Part shown: in pieces, positions 11,530 through 21,600 of the stretch
Position numbering within the stretch: the stretch's first letter is position 1
Layout: every line of letters starts with the position of its first letter
NCBI RefSeq assembly: GCF_900964775.1
Contig: NC_041812.1
Location: 17,417,334 to 17,481,333, forward strand
Source: Scleropages formosus
Lineage: Eukaryota; Chordata; Actinopteri; Osteoglossiformes; Osteoglossidae
Length of the DNA stretch: 64,000 nucleotides
Direction: 5' to 3'
Translations under genes and position numbers: made by a program
Notes under the pieces: generated by a model
What the model was told of the DNA's origin: nothing
The model's input: only the letters and a program-made list of their open reading frames with translations
Database searches by the model: none

Positions 11530-14500
11530 ATAACGTGCAAAGACCCGCATAAGAAATTACAGCAAATCGAATGATCTTTTTCTGTCTTTTTGTGAAGCTC
11601 CCCAGAAGCAGCCTTTTAAGACTGCATTGCACATGGCGATGTGAATGAAAAAATAAACAGACTATTAGTGAAAAGCTGGTCCAGGATGCATCTCCTAAAC
11701 ATCTCTAGGAGAATAGACCCCAAATAGAATTTTGGTCTCATCAGGCACTGTGAGGAGAGTGAGACTTGGAAGTAAACCTGTTTTAGAGAGAGTGTAGCTT
11801 TTCTTTATGCACTAAAACCATCAAGCAGCACATTCCCACTCCATTAGGCACAAAAATTGCCTTCCCCATCTTGGTTTTCCTCAACCTGATAGGTCAGTTA
11901 AATTGTATTATGATCAGTAAGGTCACTATAGACAAAAATTATTTTGCATACCATATGCTTAGTGTAATTAAGCTGTTCTGCAACCCAGGATTTTAGAGTT
12001 ATTGCCAGATCCTCAGAAGATTCCAGATTACTAGATTCCCCAGATGTATAAGGTCCAAGTAAAAGACCATGTGCTCTCCTGCAGTCCATTGGTATACAGA
12101 TTCTTCATCTCTTTATAGAAGCTCACAGTCTGGTTTTTGCATATTTAAATATATAAAATAGTGACTTTTTTATTTTCTCCACCTTTTTTTTCCCCCATAC
12201 AATTTCAAAAGATCCAGCTCATCTAATTTGGAGCATTGTATCTCTATCTAGGCTTAATGCCCACAATATGACAGAAAAAGAAGAAAATGAAGGAGACTTT
12301 AAAATCCTATCAAACAAAGTGGAGAGTGAAAAATAGCAGTACAATTAAATCTGAAGAAATAAAGTTATGACACCTGAATCAGCAGCAAACTTTAGGTCTG
12401 TGATGAAGACATAGCAATGTTTCATAAGTACTGCCCCAATTATGTTTTAATGCAGATAATTGCACATTTCATTGTCTTTCAAGGAAATGTGCAATTATCT
12501 GTGTGAAAACACAATTGCTGCCAATTATAATAAATAAATTAACAATATATAATAAAAGGAATTAAATGATTAAGGGGATAATTTGGATCACCTGTTTAAA
12601 TACAATCAGGCTGGATTTGAATCAACCCTGTCCAATATAATTTTCAGATACTTAAACCCTAATCAGCCATGGTGTTCTGGAAGGAAATTTCTGGAGGATT
12701 GCCTTGCTATATGGATGTGAAAGCTAGCTGTTAGAGAAATAGGATAAAAATGCATGCACTCCTTGGAACAATAGCTAATGACAATGAAACAGGCTGGAGT
12801 ACTCTTTACTACACTAATGGTGTTTTCTAGACAGTGGATGTATAGCTAGCAGTGATCAGAGTGATATGTTGCTCATCAAAATGGTTCCAGCTGGTTTCTA
12901 ATGTAGCAGAAGGTCCATTAGCTGTCATCACTGCAAAGCAGTTTAATGATGTAAGAGCCACCTGAAAGATGGCCAGACTCTGAGTCACTGGTCCATGATC
13001 AGCTACCAACGCGCTGCATGTTGAGTATTTGAGGAAGTGAAGTGAAGCTCGGCCTCAACCAAACTCTTCTGAGTATGCTGTGGTAGTGTGGGCTCTCTTT
13101 ATAGTAAGCGAAGCCCGCAGGGTGAGCTCAAGGACTCCAAATACCAATGATGCCGTGCTTGGCCGATCCGTTGATTACATCATGGTATCATTTATTATTA
13201 TAACTGGAAGTCCTTTCATTCTTAAGGTTGAGGAGAGACTTAGTAATTTACATCCATGGGCCCATTTGCGCCCCACTTAAGGCTGATTTCTTTAAATTCT
13301 GTCTTGTAGATTTTGAACTTGGACAGGCTTACTGATACCAACTTGAAGAGAGCTGTGCTAGTATGTGGTTGAGTTGGAGACCTTGCTACTATTGCTTCTT
13401 TGCTACCTACACTATTTCTCACAGGATCTTGGGTGTAACAGTAAAACATGAGATAACGGCAGAATAGACAGGAACCGTCATGACTGAAACATCTGAGTGA
13501 TTTCAACTTATTTTTTTAAAATCTGAATTGCTGGAACATGTCCGAAGAGGCCTGTCTTCATTTCTTGCAGTAGTGTTGCCCTTTATTGTGCTGCTTGGAG
13601 AGCAGAGCAGACGTCCTCAGCCTACGAAAGTCCCAGAGACCTCATGTCTGATAACCTGATTTATTTGAAAGCTGAAATGTGTTCTCTTTAAGACTTGAAA
13701 ACAAAGAATTCAAGTGTGAAGTGCATTTACATCATCATCTTGTTGAAATGTATTACTATCATTTCCATAAGAATTGCATGGCTTTGTTGCAATCGGCACA
13801 TTTCACAATCTGTGTTTGGGTTAGGAAAACACACAGTAGAGATATGAGAACCATATCACAACCACAACAGGGCAGCAGCATGCTGGGGGTTACTGCGGCC
13901 GTTGGCGAACGCCGTTTCTGGAATGCATGTAAGACTATTGCTTGGGTCAGGAAACTGGACACACAGCCCTATTCGTTTGGATGGGATCAGGTTTGTGGTG
14001 TGAAAGTTCTTGTGTGCATATTTGTAACTTGATGGGTTACTCTGCTTTCATCTCCGCTCATCTCACGTGCTTCCATACTGAAATGTCAGATTTTGCTCAA
14101 CTAAAAAGTAACTAAAAGATCCTTTTGTATTAAATACATGTTTGCTGCAGCTATTTTACTCTTTCAAACTAAATTATGAATATTTAATTTTTTTCTGGGG
14201 TAAATATGAATACAGAACTATATTGTTTCAATGAGGTGGTGGTGCTGCATTTTGTTGGATTTATGCAGGACTAAGTAGCGAGGCTTGACTTGGACACAAA
14301 GCACTGGGTCTTCCAGTGACGAAATTTATTTGGACAGAAGGTTTGTCCTTACTTTTGATTACTCTGAGGACATCTGTTTGAAATAATTTCTTTTCCAATG
14401 AATATTAATGAGGAACTGACTTTGTGGATCTCAACCCATTTTAACATTGGTAGAATTAATGTTGTTCGGGCTAGCGTTTCACCTCGGCTGCTATACCTGT

Positions 14501-14885
14501 GCCAAACACATTAAAAATACACATTCTTTATTTCAGCTGTTGTGGAATGTAGGGAAACTCCTCTTATGTGCTTGACATTAAAATACATTTAATGTTGTTG
14601 TCTATACCTGAAGATCCCTCTCTAAATATGTGGATGAGTGAAGTGTTTAGATTTTTCCCACTGGAAAAACTCACATTTGGTTTGCATGACAGCCATAATA
14701 AATTTTGGTATTTCTGGACACCCTTCTGGAAGTTACTGAAAGGTGCTGCGTAATCACACCCGTAAAATATCGTAACCTTTTGACCCTGAGCCCTTGCTCT
14801 GTGTACGTGGACACGTGTGCATTTTCTCAGTTCACTCTTTCCACCTGCCGGTTGCAGTGACCCCATTCTGTTCATAAAACCCATT
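11530..14885. other. Intergenic DNA between tat and the aldo-keto reductase
   Basis: AT-rich and without recognisable genes. Open frames (for example 13679-14032 and 13240-13506) show no domain, codon-phase neighbours or homology I recognise. The one structured element is the hairpin at 12443-12511. Confidence 0.5.
12443..12511. repeat. Long imperfect inverted repeat (hairpin)
   Basis: A perfect 18-bp inverted repeat (12453-12470 with 12484-12501; left arm CAGATAATTGCACATTTC) encloses a 13-nt spacer. Pairing continues outward with a few mismatches to about 12443 and 12511, giving an arm near 28 bp or more. The size is that of a pre-miRNA or a tiny MITE; neither identity is established. Confidence 0.6.
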
Positions 14886-14887
14886 AA

Positions 14888-15085
14888 TATATTACATTTA
14901 CATTTAATTATTTAGCAGACGCTTTTCTCCGAAGCGACTCCCAATGGATACTATGTAGTTTTATCAGCCCACACACCTTATTCACCGCGGTGACTTACAC
15001 TACTAGATACACTACTTCCACTGGGTCACTCATCCATACATCAGTGGAACACACTCTCTCTGTGTCACTCACACATTAATTATTA
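14888..15085 (-). mobile_element. SINE family B, reverse, partial
   Basis: Starts with the tail module in reverse (ACATTTACATTTAATTATTT, then AGCAGACGCTTTTCTCCGAA) and continues through GATACTATGTAGTTTTA and CACCTTATTCACC. These match the family B copies at 16.75, 46.85 and 55.8 kb. The head is missing. Confidence 0.75.
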
Positions 15086-15384
15086 ACTTCAATAATTTCT
15101 ATACTGAATATTTTTAAGTTCTGTTAATGCTGTTAAAAAGTTGAGTAGCAATTCTCAGAGGTATAAAAGTAAAGTATCTGTATTTCTGGTGAATGTGGAC
15201 TCACCCTCCGGGATACGAGTTTCACACTAGATTGGGCGAAGCAGGTGGAGCAACCAAAGGTCAGGTCTGTCTTTTGGTGGCAACAGCTCTCATGCCAAAA
15301 TGTACATGTAAATATCCATAATTACTGCAAACATTCGTACTCTGTCACAGGATAGGCAGCGCTGTCCTTCACACTCCTGCACCC

Positions 15385-15638
15385 TCACTCTCGGGTGAGC
15401 ACGTTCTCGGTAACGCACACTTGCCTGTAGCTCATAAAGGCACGGCGTTCAATGATTAACCAGAGAGGCGCAGAAATAAAAGGATTAAGCGAGAGAAAGA
15501 GAAAGGGCTGAGTCAAAGGAAGGAGCAAAGGTTGACAAAAGTCGAAAGAGAAGAGAAGCGAGGCGAGGAAATAGGGAGGCCGCGAGTGCGAGCGAGCGGT
15601 AAGCGCGTCTGCTGTTCGCGCTCCCACGCGGGCCAAGA
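15385..15638 (+). promoter_or_regulatory. Aldo-keto reductase 5' region (CpG-rich)
   Basis: GC- and CpG-rich sequence immediately upstream of the reductase start codon, holding a possible TATA-like AAATAAAAGG at about 15,475-15,484 and several GCGAG/CGCG clusters. Transcription start and 5' UTR are not resolvable from sequence. Confidence 0.35.
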
Positions 15639-18600
15639 ATGGATGACGACAGACCGGCCGAGCGGACAATCCGGCTCAACGACGGCGCTCGCATGCCCTT
15701 GCTGGGCCTGGGAACGTGGAAGGTGCGCGTACTTTGTCTTCTTTCGCTCCCTTTTTTCCCGAAACTTTCCGACCCTCCATTTTTAAGACGGAATCTACAG
15801 ATAATACATTTTAATTTAAACCTGAACAGATTTAAGTCTCACTTTTTCTATGAAGCACTCCTCATAATGACAACTTTTGGTGCGGTGAATATATCTGAAC
15901 AACGTGTGTGGGAATATGCACAGTATGTGTCGCATATGTGTAAGTAAATGCTGTGCTGTAGCTGATGACAATCCAGTTAAAAATACCGGAGTAAAATTGC
16001 ACATAATGTTATGTCAAATACCACACACCTTTACAGGTTTACCTTTTTCGAGTTTACATTTTGGCCAGTGGATATGCGGTGTCCTACCTAGAGTGAAGTG
16101 GTAGATTCTTTATGATAAGTAGATTTAATATCACTGGTATTCCATTTTATCTATGTCCATTTACATTTATGCTTCAGGATTATATTCATGTGCAAGATTT
16201 AAATTCACACACTATTTATATATAACCAATATAAATAAATAGTAAATTGTTGTTAAACCATGTAATTAGAAAAAGACATTTAAGTGCCAGCAACCAGTGC
16301 TGTACGCTGTATTGCTGTGCATTTGATAAATAAATCTTTGATTGGTTAATTAAAAATATTAGCTTTATGTTTTTTAAATTTATTTAAGAACATAAAGAAG
16401 AGACATAAAAAATTAAAAACATGACTGTTATAGAGACTTTAGCAGCGCTTTGCACTAAAGAGTGTTTCCATCATTAGGCCAAATAATAGTGACTGATGTG
16501 TGTGTTGAGCATAATTGCCAGGCTTGTTTCTATGTGTTCGCTAAATCCATACTTCTGTGGTCACCTCACAATGAGCAGACATGCAATTCCCAGGTGCTCC
16601 AGGGGGCAGTGGAAGCAGCGATCGCCGCGGGTTACCGTCACCTTGACACGGCCTACAGCTACCGCAACGAGGTGGAAGTGGGACGCGCCCTTCGGGCCAA
16701 GATGGACCAGGGCATCATTCGCCGCCAGGACATGTTCATTGTCAGCAAGGTTGGCGCAGGAACTGTATGGAGTTCAATTCCCCCCTCATGTTCTCCCTGT
16801 GTCTGTGTGGGTTTCCTCTGGGTGCTCTGGTTTCCTCCCACAGTCCAAACACATGCTGTTCAGGTTCCCCCATAGTGTATGAGTGACATAGAGAGAGCGT
16901 GTTTCACTGATGTGTGGATGAGTGACCCAGTGTAAATAGTGTATCTAGTGGTGTAAGTCACCTTGGTGAATAAGGTGTGTGGGCTCATAACACTACAAAG
17001 TATCCATTGGGAGTCGCTTTGGAGAAAAGCGTCTGCTAAGTGAATAAATGTAATTGTAAGTGGAAAGAAACAAACTAGGTTTACTTAAGAATCACATGTC
17101 TGCAACTGTCTCTTTCTCCTAATGTAATGCTCAAATTGTGTTTTCTCCGAGATGTACGTCGCTTTGGAGAAAAGCATCTGCTAGAAGAATAAATGTAAAT
17201 GTAAATAATTGTTGGACTTAGGAGCACAGACATCGTGAAGTTGGACAGTACAACACAATCACTTCTCACTGCAGTGCACCCTACAATCTACGTAGTTAAC
17301 AGCGTAAATACTGTTAACCATGCTACGCACTCTAAGAACAGAACAGGCAGGGCTGTTGCAGTGAATTGTTTATGTATGAACCGCATCCTTATGAGGATCA
17401 TCGGGAGCTTCGCTTATTGACGGAGAGATGAACGGACCGGTAACGGCCTTTCTGCTCTGTGTAGCTCTGGTGTACGTACCATGCTCCTGGGGACGTGGCA
17501 TCGTGCCTCGGTAAATCATTAAGAGACCTGGACCTCGAGTACCTGGACCTCTACCTTGTGCACTTCCCTGTGGGTCTACAGGTAATGGACGGTGCTTTTC
17601 GCAAACATTCGAACAGACACAAGCGGTGCGGGACTGACTCGACTATCTGTTTCCCTCCAGAGAGTTGATGACGAACTCTTTCCGATGAAGGACGGAGAGA
17701 TCCTCAGCACAGACATTGATTACGTTGATGTGTGGAAGGTAACGTACACCCAGGAGTGCCCCGTTCCCTGCAAGGGGATCGCTCATCATTTACAGTCCCT
17801 ATTGAATTGCACTTGGTTCTGGTTAAACGCTCTGCAACAGACGAAGCCAGAGACGGTAGGTGCGGTGCTCGCCCGTTGGCGTCTTTTATTCACCCGTCGA
17901 CAGTGAGGAGGCAAAGGGGGGAAACGGGGGGACCGGGAATGGGTAGACGGGGGATTCGACGTGGTCTCGTTGGCGTCGGGATCGGGGTCGCGATCTGGGT
18001 CGTGCTCGTCTCTTCGCTCGTGCCATCCTCCTCCCTCTCTCCCTTTCACTGTTGAGTTCGGGGGAAAAAATAGTGTTAGTGATTAGCCCCAGCTGTGGCT
18101 CCTTTGCCCCCGTCTCCACCCCCTTCCCCGGCCGCCATGGCGTGTTACACACTCTATCTCAATCACCTTCTTTTAAGGGGTTGGAAAATAATATTCTTAA
18201 TATTCTTTGTAGCAAGGATTTCCGTTTTTCTTAACCACCAAAATGTATCGTAAAGAGGTTAGCAATAACTTGCTTAATGCCGTTACCCTATATGGGAAAA
18301 GATTCCACCGATGGACTCATAAAACTTGTCAGATTGGTCTTCATTCCCACGGATCCAAACATTTACATTTATCAATTTAGCAGATGCTTTTCTCCAAAGC
18401 GACACACATCTCAGAGAATATTACAAAAAATGCATTACACCCACTGAAGGAGAGATTTAGATGCAGACAATTCTATATTCTAGAGTACAATTAATTTGTC
18501 ACATTTCATGGTATGAACCAGAATACATCCCACTTGTAGCTACATATAAGCCTGTCCATTATTTTCAATCGTTGTTAAAAATCATTAAGCCTAACAAACA

Positions 18601-21600
18601 CGTACATGTTTATCACGTACTTAAGAGATCGGGGAGAAGTGAGTCCAAAAGAAATGAGTTTTGACACCCTGCTGTACATGGGGCTTTTGTACACGGGACC
18701 ACCGAGTGGGCAGAGGTGGAAGAGCGTAGTCATCTGTTTGGGGCATGGCAAGTACTCGGGTCTTGTCGATATCGGGGGCAGATCCATTGACGGTTTTGTA
18801 GGCCGTGACCAGAGTTTTGAATTTGAGCCGTGCGAGTTACAGTGCAAATTCATACCATTACCCAAAACAACGACTAAAGACTTGATGCCAAACCCTGAAT
18901 GTTGCTGGTTCAGATCCCATTCTCTTGTACCGTGGTACCCTTGATTTAAAATACTTACGTACTGTGAATTTCTTCAGCTGGAATAAATGATGGTATAAAT
19001 GGATCAAATGCTGCAAAGTTACTTTCCATGAACGTGCCTTCTAGGTGAAGAGGATGTAAATACGCTATGGAAATTAGTGTTAAATGTGTGCTTAGATGTG
19101 CGTTAGATGGTTACACTATGTAATCCTTTTTATTGTCATATCATAGGTTAATCAGTTCACACCGTCGACGCCTGTTCCGCATCCTTGAAAAACTGGGAAT
19201 TCATATTATTACTTTTATGCGTGATTGGTACTAATTCATATTACCATACTATTGCTGATGTCTTCATTTTTAGATCACTGCTCAACTTCTCTCCTTTGTA
19301 TTATTGTGACTGACAACTGCAGTACAGTGATTGTACAAGCACATCAATAACGATAAAAAAGTAACACACTCGTAAACACGCATGCCTCTTAATGGTGTTT
19401 CAGACAAAAAACATTGCAGTTGTATATGATGGTCCAAGGTCATATTTTCACTTTGAAGGGCGAATAAAAATGCTGATTCAGACATGTTGGAAAGGTAGAG
19501 GAAGATTTAAGAAGAGTGAACAGCACGTGGTGGGACAGATCATGATGTCACAATGTTAATTGTGTCTCGTTTGGATACGTGCTGCACTGCGCGCCTTAAA
19601 GATGTGCTCCTCTGCTGTAGGAAATGGAAGCTGTGCAGGCCACAGGTAAAGTGAAGAGCATTGGCGTATCCAACTTTAACATCTCCCAACTGGAGCGGCT
19701 GCTTGCTGTGGCCAAGATTCCTCCAGCCGTCAACCAGGTACAGCCAGGAAAATACTGGGGGGACATCTTTTTGCCTCGCTGCTCTGGTGCTAACTTGTGT
19801 TTAAAGTTACCCTATGTTATTTATTGAGTAAAAACATTTATTTATTAATTACCATTAAGGCGGGTACGGTGCCTCACAGCACAAGGGGTGCGTATCTGAG
19901 GTTTAATGCAGTCTGTGTGGAGTTTGCATGTTCTCCCTAGGTTCACATGGGTTTCCTCTAGGTGCTCTGGTTTCCTCCCACAGTCTAAAGACATACTTTC
20001 AAATGAATTAATGATTCTAAACTAGGAGGCAGCAAATGGAAAAAGTGTTAAAAGCTCCAGTGGAAATAAAAATTAATCAGCTGTATCAGCTAAATGAGCG
20101 TACATGTGACTCTAAACCGCCCCTAGTGAGTGATGTCTCTGTGATTGCCCTGACTTTCACACCTTATGTCTCAGGACCACCGTGACCGCACATTAGAGTC
20201 ATAATGCAATGAATGGATGAATGATTATACTTTATACTGTAGTCTTCCCAGAGTTTGGACATTGTTTTTAGGCCAGATATAAATAAACATTTAAAGGGTT
20301 ACATTGATTTATTTGTCACTTTATGTTTGATGGCTTTTGAGCCCCTTTTGATGGACTTTTCATTTCACACAGGTAGAACTACACCCGTACCTGGTCCAGT
20401 CAGATCTGATCCAATTTTGCAAGAGTCGGAATATTGCTCTCACCGCATACAGTCCGCTTGGTTCCCCTGGGAGACCCCATGAACTGTTAAGTGGCAATTT
20501 GTTTAAATTCCCAGTTCTTCTGTCCACGTATTAACGTTTACATGGATTATTTCATTTAGTGGTCTTCATCCCCTTGCACGGTATACAGTTTCTCTGCAGT
20601 CACTGCTTGTTTAAATGGAAATTACTACCTGATCCACATATTGTGAACATTATAAGTAAATTAATTGATAAGTAAGTTAATGGACACTAACAAAAAACAG
20701 CACACCTATTACCTATGTAACATACATCTTATGACACCCCTAGAGTAAATTTATTGAAATTCTGTCATGAAGACCTGAGAGAATTTCAGATAAGTTCCAG
20801 ATGCAAAAAAAAGGTACGATCCAGAACAAGGATGAAGAGGTGAATTTCCCTTTGCACATGTTTAAGTAGACCTTTGAAGGTCGAAGGTGTCCTGTTCAAT
20901 TCGGACACTGCCCAGATCATAATATCTCAAGTTTCAAACCGAAAAGTGCTAAGCAGACAAGGCAAAGAAGAATCTTACTACAGGGATCTAAATCTTGATT
21001 TTTGTTGGTTAAACTACAAAAATTTTCCACTGGAAATGATAAGCATTAGCCAACACATAATTTCTGGAAACGTCAGGAATGGTGCAAAGTACAGCAGGAA
21101 AAAAAAGCTCATGTCAGCCTGCTAAATTCCTGAAACTGGGACAAAGAAGCACCCCTGAGCAGGACAATGACCCAAAGCACAAGGCCAGTGTTACAAAGGA
21201 GTGGCTTAACAAGAAGAGGGTCCCTGTCCTTGCATAGCCCAGTCAAAGTCCCAATAGAGTGTCTGTGGAAAACTGCAAACACAGATGACCATCCCCTCAT
21301 CTAAGAATGTACAGTTAGTACAGTTTGGCCTAACAAATGCAGTACCCTCTCGTTTCGGAAAATGTTTCTTCCACCAGACTGGCTAATGGGGGGGAAAAAA
21401 ATCCAATAAATTCAACGTTATTAGTATTTTATTACCCTTTACTCAATTTTGATTTCTTGAATATAGAGTTCATCCTTTCAGTTATAAGTGCAGAAATGCG
21501 AATTCATCATATGTAATTCAACAATGTAAGACAATATACAGAGTTCTAACACCAGCTTAGACTACCCTATTACGTAAGTAGCCCCTGAAAAGGAACTTGT

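Noticed and set aside
12461-12483. A miR-25/92-family microRNA
   Set aside because: Only the 7-nt seed matches, on the wrong arm and running into the loop; the remainder does not resemble the family. The hairpin is kept as a separate, unnamed observation.
13679-14032. 117-codon plus-strand open frame in intergenic DNA
   Set aside because: Histidine-rich start and no recognisable family; no promoter or neighbouring exon supports it.
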